64,000 nt of DNA, from assembly GCA_036924085.1 (NCBI GenBank), contig JAVGWX010000004.1:76805090-76869089 (forward strand), written 5' to 3'. Position 1 is the first letter of the stretch. Each line of letters starts with the position of its first letter. A program made the position numbers and the translations under genes. Origin of the DNA: Ariolimax columbianus. Taxonomy: Eukaryota > Mollusca > Gastropoda > Stylommatophora > Arionidae. Below are positions 50,990 through 61,390 of the stretch, piece by piece. The notes under the pieces were generated by a model. It was not told where the DNA came from, did not search any database, and saw only the letters and a list, made by a program, of their open reading frames with translations.

Positions 50990-51670
50990 CTGAACACGAG
51001 GCAAACGGCTTTACCACTTCGCCACAGAGACCCCAACGTATATTAAGGATTCGGTGGCAAGAGAGAGTGCCACATAATACGGTCTTACAGAGAGCAAATA
51101 CTCACAGCATGTACTCGCTGTTGAGCCAGCGACGTCTTCGGTGGTCGGGGCATGTTTACCGCATGGAGGACGAGAGACTGACAAAGAATATCCTTTATGG
51201 ACAACTAGCCATCGGCCGACTCACACTGCGATTCAAGGACATATGCAAGAGGGACATGAAGTCATGCGACGTCCCTTCCGGGACATGAAGTCATGCGACA
51301 TCCCATCCGGGACATGAAGTCATGCGACATCCCATCCGGGACATGAAGTCATGCGACATCCCATCCGAGGGCTGGGAAGAAATTTCTCAGGATCGAACCA
51401 TTTGGAGACAGTCAGTTGAAAGTTATAGAGAGCATAGTGGCTGCTGACGCTCGTATAGGCCTTCTGACTGCAGAGAAAAGAGAAAGACTGAAGAGATCAA
51501 GGAACAGCCAGGCAAGCCAGTCTTCTCAGTATGGTTGTACGATCTGTGGCAGGGACTGTCACTCGCGGATCGGCCATTACAGCCATAGCAGACAGTCCCG
51601 AAATACAAGAGACAGAGCTGGACAAAACTCGCAGGGCGCCACGCGCAGGGTCTTTAGAGAATGAGGCGCC
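50990..51670 (+). mobile_element. LINE C-terminus with zinc-finger-like end and an internal 29-bp expansion
   Basis: The plus frame from about 51030 reads RILRIRWQERVPHNTVLQRA, MYSLLSQRRLRWSGHVYRME and LTLRFKDICKRDMKSCDVPS. It is then interrupted by a four-unit 29-bp repeat. In other frames it resumes GWEEISQDRTIWRQSV, LTAEKRERLKRSRN and CTICGRDCHSRIGHYSHSR. This is the standard order for a widespread LINE C-terminus whose last element is a C-x2-C...H...H finger with the SRIGLYSH signature. Frameshifts and the expansion make it inactive. The RT of this copy is missing upstream. Confidence 0.87.
51251..51366. repeat. 29-bp minisatellite born in LINE coding sequence, 4 copies
   Basis: Core GGGACATGAAGTCATGCGAC followed by a CATCCCATC-type end. 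The first unit (GTCCCTTCC) is the parental LINE sequence for KRDMKSCDVPS; the next three are identical to each other. Confidence 0.97.
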
Positions 51671-51717
51671 TATGATGACTTATAGGCATGTTTGCATTCG
51701 TTCATGCGCATTAAGTA

Positions 51718-52290
51718 ACTTCCGTGACAGGTCAGAAACCGGTCAGATGACTTTTCTTGTCTTATTTGGTGTCCAAGCTGGTCGTGGGACGGTTGACATG
51801 ATTTTTGCAGCTCGTCAAATCCAAGAGAAATGTCAGGAACAGCATCGTGATCTGTACAAAACTTTAACTGACCTGACAAAGGCCTTTGACACGGTCAACA
51901 GGGAAGAACTGAAAAATCATGGCGTCATTAGCTTGTCTAATAAAAAATCATCACAGTTGTCCGTCAGTTTCATTATGGCATGTCAGTCCGCGTACTGAAT
52001 GATGGTGAACTCTCAGCAGCATTCCCAGTCATAAATGGGGTCAAGCAGAATTGTGTGCTGGCACCAACACTTTTTAGCGTGGTATTTGCAGCCATGCTTT
52101 CTGATGCAACACGTGACTGTGACACTGGCATACAGATCAGATTCAGGACAGATGGGCAACTGCTCACTCCGAGGCGCCCAGTCCCTCAAAAAGGTGAAAG
52201 AAGCAACTATCTTAGATCTCCTCTTTGCCGACAACTGCGCAATTAACACGTGCTCAGACCAGGACATGCAGACAACCATGGATAAGTTTT
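51718..52290 (+). mobile_element. LINE reverse transcriptase core, frameshifted
   Basis: Three plus-frame pieces follow each other. First, QAGRGTVDMIFAARQIQEKC, EQHRDLYKTLTDLTKAFDTV and NREELKN (RT block A, with catalytic D in LTKAFD context). Then SVRVLNDGELSAAFPVINGV, KQNCVLAPTLFSVVFAAMLS (block B) and DATRDCDTGIQIRFRTDGQL. Last, KVKEATILDLLFADNCAINT (block C, where FADD has become FADN) and DQDMQTTMDKF. The catalytic change and at least two frameshifts make it inactive. It ends at a (TTC)n run shared with the next minus-strand element. Confidence 0.9.
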
Positions 52291-52315
52291 CTTCTTCTTC
52301 TTCTTCTTCTTCTTC
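52288..52315. repeat. (TTC)n microsatellite, tail of the minus-strand LINE
   Basis: On the minus strand this is a (GAA)n run preceded by CTGCGTACGAAGAAG. It fits the 3' tail of the element at 52320-52550. Confidence 0.85.
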
Positions 52316-52319
52316 GTAC

Positions 52320-52550
52320 GCAGTCAGACAGTAACCATTATTTTTTCGAAAAAAGCGGCGGTCATCCTGAGGCTCTCGCCACTGCCATAGAGCTTGTCTT
52401 GCAGTTCCACTGGTAATGGCCACATCTGCTCTCTCTGATCCTCGTATGTCGGGCAGTTCTGCAGCAGATGTTCAGCGGTCATTTTACCAGTACCGCACGG
52501 GCATTCGTCGGTACACCCTATCTTCAATTTGTCGTCAACGATCAATCAGT
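52320..52550 (-). mobile_element. LINE C-terminus, 5' truncated, with GAA tail
   Basis: The minus frame carries KLKIGCTDECPCGTGKMTAE, HLLQNCPTYEDQREQMWPLP and ESLRMTAAFFEKIMVTV before a stop at about 52324. The CPCG...TAEHLLQxC zinc-like motif is intact here, unlike 662-1140. The stop is followed by a short segment and the GAA tail. About 75 codons remain, so this is a 5'-truncated insertion. Confidence 0.85.
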
Positions 52551-52559
52551 ACATTTCTG

Positions 52560-52858
52560 AAATTGTGATTATATTCCACCATGTCACGCTGAAAGCCATC
52601 ATTGCTTAACCACATTATATATCTGAATTTGTGATTGCATGTCTCACTGAAAGCCACCATTGTTTAACCACAATACATATTTGTAACTTAGGCAAATATA
52701 TTGCATGTCTCAGTGAAAGCCACCATCGTATAACCACAATACATATTTGAAACGGTTCGCAATATTGCATGTCTCACTGAAAGCCATCATTGTTTAACAA
52801 AAATTCATATTTGAAACTATGGTCACAATATCTCACTGAAAGCCACCATTGTTAAACG
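52560..52858. repeat. Degenerate ~60-67-bp tandem repeat, 5 copies
   Basis: Each unit contains TCTCACTGAAAGCCACCAT, TTAACCACAATACATAT and TTGAAAC-like blocks with substitutions and indels. Confidence 0.88.
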
Positions 52859-52885
52859 AGTACGTGTGGTCTTGTCTTCCCACAG

Positions 52886-52949
52886 CCAAAGAAAGGAAGT
52901 ATCACCAAGCGGAAGGAGTCAGAGGAAGAGGAAGAGCCTCCAGAGACAT
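52886..52949 (+). CDS. Candidate internal exon 1 of an unrecognised host gene
   Basis: A 64-bp stretch follows a pyrimidine-rich acceptor (TCTTGTCTTCCCACAG) and precedes a donor GTAAGG. All three frames are open. The frame that joins the next exon reads a basic patch KRKESEEEEE, then PPET, giving a basic-to-acidic, probably nuclear or disordered segment. It ends with one base of the next codon (T), which pairs with the CA starting exon 2 to give serine. No family recognised and the 5' exons were not found. The 5' base of the donor (T at -1) is weak. Alternative: chance splice-like sites. Confidence 0.5.
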
Positions 52950-53092
52950 GTAAGGAATCATAATGTTTGTTGTGTACTTGTTCTTTGTGGATATGTTGCT
53001 ATATACAGGAAGCCACAATAACGAAGCACAGGATAAATGTGTTGTAATCGTTAGAAATCGGGTGAATTTGTGAATCTCGGATAGGTTTTACA

Positions 53093-53093
<1 letters not shown>

Positions 53094-53142
<49 letters not shown>

Positions 53143-53143
53143 C

Positions 53144-53175
<32 letters not shown>
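53094..53175. repeat. (TAG)n microsatellite
   Basis: About 27 triplets with one TAC interruption near 53142. The minus strand gives a poly-leucine frame that is an artefact. Confidence 0.97.
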
Positions 53176-53504
53176 AAAATTGCTTAGGCGTCTCAGGATC
53201 GCTGCTGTAGTCGACCTCTGCAATGTTCACGGACAGCGGTACATCGCCTAAAGTTAGTGGAGAGGCGTTCAAATGTCTACTCGATGATGTGTGGTGGTAC
53301 CCGCTCCTGCGCTTCCTCCCAGCCGGTTTGTGGTCATTGACACAGAGGCCAGACTTGTGGAGAATCTGATGGGCCGAGATTTCCTGAACCAGGCGAACTA
53401 TTTAGCCGAATAAGGAGAGGCGGTGACGATCCACGTTTCATCAGACGGTAGGAAGTTTTTCGCGAACGGAGACATGAAATGGATTCTTCTCGAGCAATAA
53501 GTTT

Positions 53505-54010
53505 CACGTTCTTCCTCCTCTCCTTCCTCTCCTTCGTTCGTTCGTTCCCGATCTGCCGCTACCAAGTCCAGAAAAAGGTTTTGTGAGTAGCAGGATGTAG
53601 TCCGAAGAACGGAATGCTTTGTGTCGTAGTTTACAGCTTGATTGCGATATTTGCACCTATTGATCCGACACATCCTACTTCAGCATGGCATTTCTGCGTG
53701 CCAGGTTAGCCTTCCCTCTTCGATCCCTTCTCCTTAGCCAATCTGCCCAGGTTAGTCTTTCCTCTTTGATCCCTTCTCCTTAGCCAGTCTGCTCAGGTTA
53801 GTCTTTCCTCTTTGATCCCTTCTCCTTAGCCAATCCTCCCACGTTAGTCTTCCCTCTTCGATCCCTTCTCCTTAGCCAGTCTGCCCTGTTGCGCGCCTGT
53901 TATCCAGAATCACCACGTAGAGATGGAGAAGGGTCTTAACAGCTCTGGATCGCTGGTCCCTGGTGCTAGATGTCGATGACTCACTACATCCAATACACTG
54001 CTTAGCATCT
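53505..54010 (-). mobile_element. Compound SINE-like element with GAA-type tail and a 46-bp array
   Basis: Minus-strand relative of 9398-9832: GCTGAAGTAGGATGTGTCGG, AATAGGTGCAAATATCGCAA, CTGTAAACTACGACACAA, GGACTACATCCTGCTACTCA, then GAACGAACGAACGAAGGAGA. On the upstream side it has CTGGATAACAGGCGCGC and a region around GGTCAAGATGCTAAGCAGT. The two copies carry different internal tandem expansions. Confidence 0.8.
53702..53885. repeat. 46-bp minisatellite inside the SINE-like element, 4 copies
   Basis: Core GATCCCTTCTCCTTAGCCAG. The same segment is present once in the element at 9398-9832. Confidence 0.95.
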
Positions 54011-54106
54011 TGACCCTGTTGTACTGTATATTTATTCCTTTTTGCTACTTTGATCTCTTTAGCTAATCATAAAGAATTGGAATCGATTATTATTTGAGTT
54101 GATTGT

Positions 54107-54487
<381 letters not shown>

Positions 54488-54514
54488 CATTCCACTTGTG
54501 TTGTTAGACGTCTT

Positions 54515-54910
54515 TGGGTTTCCTTTGTTTTATGTTTGTTTGCGGAAGGCGAATATCCGCTGGTGACTTGCGCAACCAGAGGCGCATCCTCGTGATCGTC
54601 TGGCATGACATGATTTCCAACAGTGAAGTAGTTGACCTACTCAGCTTACAGGCATTAATTGATTGCCGTCGCCTCTTCCTCTTCGGTCACGTTGTTCGCC
54701 ATTCCCGGGAAGTCTCCACTTACAAAATGCTGGCTGTGGGGGTGAGGCACGGGAAGGTGCCGTGCACTTCTTGGAGATGTCCTCTGGGCCGCCCTCTCAA
54801 CACCTCGATAAAACAGATTACCACCTCCCCAAGAGAATTGCAGGCCGCCAGGGATGATGGGATCAGTCACGGACATGAACATTTGACGCAACAGGCCCTG
54901 GTAGCCTAAG
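54515..54910 (+). mobile_element. LINE C-terminal remnant
   Basis: The plus frame reads QRRILVIVWHDMISNSEVVD, RLFLFGHVVRHSREVSTYKM and PLGRPLNTSIKQI. This matches the RRILxIxWHDxxSNxEV, LFGHVxR and RGRPxxTW order of jockey-like LINE C-termini. The 5' end lies against the (ATCT)n tract. No RT block remains. Confidence 0.8.
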
Positions 54911-55489
54911 CACACTATTAATTGATTGATTGATTTGCCAGGCCAATCTCAGTATATGTTAGCCCCTTAAATATACGATCGACTATTTATGGGATTGGTG
55001 GTGGGGTAGTGCAAGCGTAAATTAAATCGAGGTAGACCAGCAGCCTGTCAGGCGCCATCTATGCCACTCAGCTAACCACACAGCCAAAACCTGATGTCAT
55101 AGCGATACAGTCCCTTTTTTGCGACATATTCTCTAGATTTTTAACGTGAATGTTGCTCGAGCAGCGGTCGTTAAGCCTACTCTTTTCTATCTCTAACTGC
55201 CAAGGCTTTTTAACGTGCTCGCCACTGCATACCGGAGTCTGATATCACTACCCAGAGATCATTGGATTTTTTACAAGAACACCCACGTGAAAAAAAATCC
55301 CTGTCTCCACAGTGGTTCGAACACGCGACCCTCTGGCACCCGAGGCGGACACCTTACCTCGACACCACTGAGTCCCCCTAAATCTGTATCTTGATATTCA
55401 GTGAAAGCACCCGCAGTCAGGCCGACTCTTGGAATGATGTACTGGTAGCTTGGCGTATCTGAGTTTCAATTGCTGCTTACTTCCATTAT
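54911..55489. other. Spacer with a partial dispersed repeat
   Basis: A short (TTGA)n run lies at 54920-54935. At 54990-55095, GGCGCCATCTATGC and CAGCCTGTCAGG resemble the family at 50330-50715. The rest is unassigned. Confidence 0.5.
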
Positions 55490-55805
55490 CGTGTAGCATG
55501 TCCATTGTAGAACGTCGCTCCCATCACAGCACGTTTAAAAGAAACTCGTTCCCTGCTAAATCTCCAGCTTCCGCCAAAGTCATGCCCAGACATTCCTTGA
55601 TTTCTTGGTAGGATCCTCTTCTCAGTTCATCCCTGCCTCTTTTGTCCAGTATCATACCTCAAATCACTGCCCTCTCAAGATTCTTGTTTCTCTTGATGTG
55701 ACCAAAGTATTTCAATTATCTAGTCATGATGGAATTAATAATCTAGTTTCCTTCTATCTTCAACTCTTGCCGAGTGTATGTTTTTGTCCTTCAAGTCCAG
55801 GGCAT
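55490..55805 (-). mobile_element. RTE-like LINE 3' fragment
   Basis: The minus strand ends VSFKRAVMGATFYNGHAT at about 55495, the same terminal motif as 3843 and 61979. Upstream pieces match the NFIPS/WFINSIM region and the NIHSAR-DRRKLDY segment, where the other copies have VDIRQELSIEKN. It starts about 55805 and shows frameshifts. The tail ATG repeat is reduced to one unit. Confidence 0.75.
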
Positions 55806-55964
55806 TCTGGTAAATGAACTTTGTAGAGTTGACATCGTTGCCATCAACAATAATTCTGGTCAATGTGGAGATGCAGCCAAGTTTAATGAATCTTAAAGAA
55901 AGAAACCAATGTAATCTACTATGCACGACGGAAAAAAATTGCACATCAATGTTCGGTGATGGAT

Positions 55965-56180
55965 TTTGGAGTCGTCTGATCACGCCACGCCACTGTCCTC
56001 TGTTAGTTAGTCCGGAGACTGGTGTTGAAGTCTTGATCATGTCACGACACTGTCCTCTGTTAGTCAGTCCGTGGACTCGTATTGAAGTCATCTGATCATT
56101 TCCCACCATCGTCATCTCTTAGTCAGTCCAGAGACTGGTGTTAAAATTTTCTGATCATGTCACAACATTGTCCTCTGTTC
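55965..56180. repeat. Degenerate ~58-bp tandem repeat, about 3.7 copies
   Basis: Units share TCTGATCATGTCACGACACT and GTCCTCTGTTAGTCAGTCC-like blocks. They lie just upstream of the second candidate exon, within its presumed intron. Confidence 0.85.
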
Positions 56181-56234
56181 TCGGTAAAACTCTTCAGCTC
56201 AGAATAAAAGATACGTTCACGTTTTATTTTACAG

Positions 56235-56390
56235 CAAAGGATATAGATCCGGTCTACAGTCTCCTAAAGTGTGCAGCTGATCTCCCCAAGGTTCACAAGA
56301 CACAGAAGGATCCCCATTGTGGAACCCATCTTTCTTTTAAGGCAGACAACAGTGAAAGCACATCCAAGGCATCAAGTCCCACATCTTCAG
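56235..56390 (+). CDS. Candidate internal exon 2 of the unrecognised host gene
   Basis: A 156-bp stretch starts after a strong acceptor (CACGTTTTATTTTACAG) and ends TTCAG before GTTTGA. Only one frame is open: it needs two bases (CA) to finish a codon, and the other two frames stop early (TAG near 56244, TGA near 56278). Translation includes KDIDPVYSLLKCAADLPKV, HKTQKDPHCGTHLSFKADN and ends in a Ser/Thr-rich SESTSKASSPTSS. This is diverse, non-repetitive protein-like sequence with two cysteines. It exits with one leftover base. The entering phase matches exon 1. No domain recognised. The donor is weak (GTTTGA). No later exon was identified up to 64000. Confidence 0.6.
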
Positions 56391-57206
56391 GTTTGACTTA
56401 TCATTGATCTAATTTCAATTTATGTTCATTGTTTCTGCTTCGTTTTATATACAAACCCCGTTTGTTCTGCCATTTTGAGCTAGTGTTTGTTTGTTTGTAT
56501 TTGAAATTTGTACACGCATTCAACCTAATTGTTTCACGTGTTCTATTATCGTGGTATCAAATGTATTCTATTAGTCTCAGTTATGCTCCCTACAAAGTAT
56601 TTGACACCATTACACTCTGTCCTCCCCCACCACACCCCCCTACTGGAGTCCTGCACCAAAGCTTTTGGTTGGCTTTGACGGAGGTAGTTTCTATGGCAGT
56701 TTATTTTATGTGAAGAAATTGCTAGATCCATTCACAGCGCTCTGTAGTTGCTTCTCTGGAAGGTTCTTCATCTCAACAGAACCAATGTAGCCTTTTAATT
56801 ATGTTGTATAAAAATTACACCGTATCTGGTTATGCATGTGGTTAGCAACCTCATCGTGTAAAGTAAATCGTTACAGAAACCACTGTTGCACTAGCGTATG
56901 TTAGTGTTTTTTTATACAGGCTTCGTTTAAGAAGGGTCAGTTACAACAGTCCTGATATGGTTTTGTTTCTGAGCGATCTTTGGAGCCAATCAAAACACGT
57001 TTTGTAGGGAGCAAACTTTGTATAAAGGATACAAGATATTATATTCTTTATTTTTGCACGCAAACCCAATTCAATTTTCAATGAATGAAATACAGGACAG
57101 TGAACTGGGAAGTTTGGCAAAAATAAGAGCACAGATCAGGGTCAAAACAACTACGAATAGTTGCTTTGCCAAGCAGACAGGAGTTTGACGTCTGCTTCGA
57201 GATTTC
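56391..57206. other. Unassigned spacer
   Basis: Presumed intron or intergenic sequence. Contains a C-rich run (CCTCCCCCACCACACCCCCC near 56623-56642). No feature recognised. Confidence 0.5.
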
Positions 57207-57281
57207 CATAGCCAAGCAGATCATAGCCAAGCAGATCATAGCCAAGCAGATCATAGCCAAGCAGACCATAGCCAAGCAGAT
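57207..57281. repeat. 15-bp tandem repeat, 5 copies
   Basis: Unit CATAGCCAAGCAGAT with one AGAC variant. Confidence 0.95.
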
Positions 57282-57477
57282 GGATGATTATGGTAAGCAG
57301 AAAGGAGAATTTAGACACGATTGACAGGTTTCAGAAACACTTAAGTTGGGATATAATATATGAATAATCGCGTGCATACTGAAACAGATTAATCGGTCAA
57401 TAACCGCGTGTAATCTTTGCTGATGGCAAACTCTAACATCAGAAAAACGATTGCAGGAACCTATCAACAATCTTAAT

Positions 57478-57897
57478 TAGGCCAGTATGCTTATAGGCCA
57501 GTATGCTTATAGGCCAGTATGCTTATAGGCCAGTATGCTTATAGGCCAGTATGCTTATAGGCCAGTATGCTTATAGGCCAGTATGCTTATAGGCCAGTAT
57601 GCTTATAGGCCAGTTTGCTTATAGGCCAGTATGCTTATAGGCCAGTATGCTTATAGGCCAGTATGCTTATAGGCCAGTATGCTTATAGGCCAGTATGCTT
57701 ATAGGCCAGTATGCTTATAGGCCAGTATGCTTATAGGCCAGTATGCTTATAGGCTAGTATGCTTATAGGCCAGTATGCTTATAGGCCAGTATGCTTATAG
57801 GCCAGTATGCTTATAGGCCAGTATGCTTATAGGCCAGTATGCTTATAGGCCAGTATGCTTATAGGCCAGTATGCTTATAGGCTAGTATGCTTATAGT
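57478..57897. repeat. 18-bp minisatellite, about 23 copies
   Basis: Unit TAGGCCAGTATGCTTATA, very uniform, with one CAGTTTG and two GGCTAG variants. The right end meets the start of a LINE fragment. Confidence 0.97.
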
Positions 57898-58500
57898 ATG
57901 AAAATCAACATAGAGAAGACCTAAGTTATGACGATTGCAAGAAAAGAAATAGAAACACAAATTTTCATACAAAATCAACAAGTGAAACAGGTGAAATATT
58001 TCACGTGCTTGAGTAACATAATGAAATCCAAAACATATGTAATAAAGGAAGACAAATCATTGGGCAAATTTCCCTGAAATTACAATATAAACACGTGACA
58101 ATGGATGCAAAAAAGAACACTATACAATACGATATCCCTCTACCTGTGCTATCAGTGTCACAATTGAACTTTAGCAAACAAAGATAAAAGAAATGTCGTA
58201 ATAATATAGCAGAATATTTGGAATAACAAGATTGGATAGTATCAGAAACTAAGATATTATAACAGAAGTAGGTGCAACACCAGCCCTAGACCTCAACAAG
58301 AGACAGTAAACCAAATAGTTCGGCCATGTGAAACGACACACACCTGATAGTATCCCTCAGAAGGAAATGCTATACAGATACAAGGCCAAGGACCGACCAC
58401 GCTAACGATAGATAGCAGAAATAATAGAAGCAGTAAAGCTTCCTATGTACAAAGCACATGCTAGGACCCGGTCAAGAAACCTCTTCATAAACTAACGCTG
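57898..58500 (+). mobile_element. LINE remnant: RT end to C-terminus
   Basis: Broken plus-strand pieces read MKINIEKT, VMTIARKEIETQIFIQNQQV, KQVKYFTCLSNIMKS, then RRIFGITRLDSIRN, DIITEVGATPALDL, QFGHVKRHTPDSIPQKEMLY, RYKAKDRPR and EAVKLPMYKAHARTR. This is the standard post-YADD order (NxxKTKVM, FxYLGNxI, RRIxGIxRxDxIRN, FGHVKR). Several stops are present, so it is inactive. Confidence 0.8.
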
Positions 58501-58727
58501 AAAGGCACAAGCAGGACACAAGCGAAAAATAACAAAAGAAGGGCGGCGAGTTGATGCTGACTGGAGTTTGTAAATCAGCAGTAACAGAGTATATCATCTC
58601 GTAAGTAGAAAGCTGGTGGATAGAGAAGAATATCTACGTTGATGGATCACGAGGGTTTAAGCACAGTGAGCTACAGAAACCATCAGTTCCCATACCCTTA
58701 ATAATGTTCGCCTAGGCATCTAGCGAC

Positions 58728-59228
58728 CATCTAGCGACCAGCCGCTGAGGCTTGTAGGGATCGACCACTACCATGTCCAACTGCTGAGGCTTGTAGGGAT
58801 CGACCACTACCATGTCCAGTCGCTGAGGCTTGTAGGGATCGACCACTACCATGTCCAGCCGATGAGGCTTGCAGAGATCGACCATGTCCAACTGCTGAGG
58901 CTTGTAGGGATCGACCACTACCATGTCCAGTCGCTGAGGCTTGTAGGGATCGACCATGTCCAACTGCTGAGGCTTGTAGGGATCGACTATCTCCAACTGC
59001 TGAGGCTTGTAGGGATCGACTATGTCCAACTGCTGAGGCTTGTAGGGATCGACCACTACCATGTCCAACTGCTGAGGCTTGTAGAGATCGACCACTACCA
59101 TGTCCAGTCGCTGAGGCTTGTAGGGATCGACCATGTCCAGCCGCTGAGGCATGTAGGGATCGACCATGTCCAGCCGCTGAGGCTTGTAGGGATCGACCAC
59201 TACCATGTCCAACTGCTGAGGCTTGTAG
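58728..59228. repeat. 39/33-bp minisatellite, about 14 units
   Basis: Core GCTGAGGCTTGTAGGGATCG. Units differ by the presence or absence of a 6-bp ACTACC insert before ATGTCC. Both lengths are multiples of three, so minus frames (DPYKPQRLDMV repeated) and a plus frame stay open. No gene evidence. Confidence 0.95.
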
Positions 59229-59649
59229 CCAAATCTCGTTCAATGCCAAAGAAGAGACTGTTATCTGTCGAAGCCATTTAGAACGAGGGCGGCCCCTCCC
59301 ACTCCTCCAGCCGGGCGGTGGGAACCCGTTGAACTTCCCGGTCGTCGGACCACGTTACCAAACACAGATAGGCGGCGGCGGACCAGAGTGTCAGAGATGG
59401 AGGGAAAACTCGTCTTTGCAGACAGCTCGACATTACACAATGACTAAATCGATGGACAGAAGGGTCTACATGACGCACACGTTTTGAAGAAAGTACTAGC
59501 CGAAATAAAATGGCATAAACGTTCAACTGTAAAGTAAGGAAAAACATTTGTTTACAATTTTAAAAAGAAAACAGACTAAACATGTAAATAAACAAGTTAG
59601 TGCCCAAGTGTTACTGGGGTCCAACATGGGAGCTAGGAACTGCAACCTG
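59229..59649. other. Unassigned spacer
   Basis: Unique sequence with no recognised feature. The segment 59590-59650 (CTGCAACCTGTCAGG) weakly resembles part of the dispersed family seen at 54990. Confidence 0.45.
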
Positions 59650-60135
59650 TCAGGTATGCGCTGGGTTGGAGCGTAAATTTAAAAAATACAAGGGAGAAGG
59701 CCGAGGAGCAGGTCGGTTCAATCGGGTTCTCGTGGGGGAACTCAAGAAAAAGACATAGAATAGAAACAGATTAAGAGCATATATTGCGGCCATACTTTCT
59801 AAGGAGAACCAGACTGATAAAATGATGATGATGAATCCGTCAGGCATACGTTTGAATCTAGGAAGATGGTGGTATGTGCTGGTCAGCTCATCGTGTACGA
59901 GCATTAAGCCACGAGAACGCCACTGGGAAACATGTGATGATTTGGCGTGTTGAAGACTTTCCAACTCCACAGGCAACCTAACCGTTTTGAATGATTGATT
60001 GAGACCAGTTAGCTCCTGGACGTGAACAAAACTGCACACATCCATATGAGAGAGTGCAGCTTTTTCTGCTCGATTGCTGGTGTCCAGACAGAAAGGAGAC
60101 AAGTTATTAGCGGGGTCTCCAACAATCACTACCAC
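59650..60135 (-). CDS. Unrecognised minus-strand open frame
   Basis: A 161-codon non-repetitive frame. The N-terminal half reads VVIVGDPANNLSPFCLDTSN, MDVCSFVHVQELTGLNQSF and LPVELESLQHAKSSHVSQW. The C-terminal half after a (GAT)n-coded run of isoleucines looks like unrelated sequence. The first half is protein-like in composition, but I find no family. It could be a retroelement remnant or chance; no splice signals were identified to support a host exon. Confidence 0.25.
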   Translation of the reverse strand: MVVIVGDPANNLSPFCLDTSNRAEKAALSHMDVCSFVHVQELTGLNQSFKTVRLPVELESLQHAKSSHVSQWRSRGLMLVHDELTSTYHHLPRFKRMPDGFIIIILSVWFSLESMAAIYALNLFLFYVFFLSSPTRTRLNRPAPRPSPLYFLNLRSNPAHT

Positions 60136-60299
60136 ATTTGGACCGAAGACCTAGAGTGAATTGGATGATAGCAAAGAGACCAATAGCTGACGTCAGGGTC
60201 AGGGTACCAAACATAAATAAACTCCGAGTATGCTTCTAATTGGTGAGCCTAGAGATAACCGTGAGGCATAGCCAGAGAATAGGGGCTGAAGATAGAAGG

Positions 60300-60470
60300 C
60301 AGACCCAGTGCCAAACATGTAACCTGCTGAAGGCGGATGTGTTGGGCCGAACAGCAGAGATATCGCAGAATCGGATGTGTCTGGCCTTACCAGATATATC
60401 GCAGAATCGGATGTGTGGGGCCAAACATGATATATATCGAAGTCTCGCTATGAACTACGACCCAGAGTAA
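60300..60470 (+). mobile_element. SINE-like fragment with a short internal duplication
   Basis: CTGCTGAAGGCGGATGTGTT and GGGCCGAACAGCAGAGATAT match the core of the SINE family. A block containing GATATATCGCAGAATCGGAT follows in tandem. It ends near ATGAACTACGACCCAG, equivalent to CTGTAAACTACGAC in the other copies. Confidence 0.65.
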
Positions 60471-60568
60471 CAAAACGTCAGTTGAAGACGAACGTCTAAG
60501 CAAACAAGATTAAACACCTGAAACGGTTCACTCGTCAACCATTTAACACACGCAGAATTCTTTAACTT

Positions 60569-60738
60569 GACTGATAAAACGATAAAGCTGGACAGAACTA
60601 GCTAGCTAATGACTGATAAAACCATATAGCTGGACAGAACTAGCTAGCTAATGACTGATAAAACCCTATAGCTGGACAGAACTAGCTAGCTAATGACTGA
60701 TAAAACCCTATAGCTGGACAGAACTAGCTAGCTAATGA
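60569..60738. repeat. 42-bp tandem repeat, 4 copies
   Basis: Core GCTGGACAGAACTAGCTAGC followed by TAATGACTGATAAAAC. The embedded CTAGCTAG is palindromic. Confidence 0.95.
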
Positions 60739-61234
60739 ACACACTCCTTCATCGTCTGGTGAACTAGAACGATCACCTATATATCTGCCTGAAGTATCGT
60801 AACGTCGTGTCCGCTTTACTTAACATAACAAAACAAAACAAAGCAGCCTTGACCCCATATTTATCTTAGCTTCCAAATAACTCTGCACTCGAATGTTATA
60901 TCACTCAATGTTATGTGCGGGAATGATCTCGCGTACATTGAGAGTTGAGTGTACATGTTTCACTGTTATGCACTTTGTGTAATGTTGTACGCTTTTTAAT
61001 GATTTGCTTTGTTTTATTAACCTTTGTTACAATATGATGTTGATAATAACTTGTGTATATAAATGAGCATATTTTTACAAGGACGTATATTGACTTGGGA
61101 CATTTCTTGGCTTAGTGTCCGATATACTGTTTCTGTTGGCAGTATTACATATTTATCGCACCATAGATTCCCTCTCGTTTTCACATAAGTACTTCTCTGC
61201 TAACATTGGTCATGTTTATAGCAAAGAGTTGTTG
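60739..61234. other. Unassigned spacer
   Basis: A/T-rich unique sequence. No feature recognised. Confidence 0.45.
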
Positions 61235-61390
61235 TTTATTGCCCATGATGAGTATGTTTACTCTTTTCTGCACGCGAAAAGGGCGTTAAGTGGCGGTTTG
61301 TAGTAGCTACCTCACATCCTGAACGTGCTGATGAAGGTGGACCGTGATCCTCCAGGCATTTGTGCTATGCTTAACTTGAACTGCGAGTCG
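61235..61390 (+). repeat. Short dispersed repeat (relative of 6429-6594)
   Basis: Shares GTTAAGTGGCGG, CCTCACATCC, ACGTGCTGATGAAGGTGGAC and TCCTCCAGGC, in order, with 6429-6594. Confidence 0.75.
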
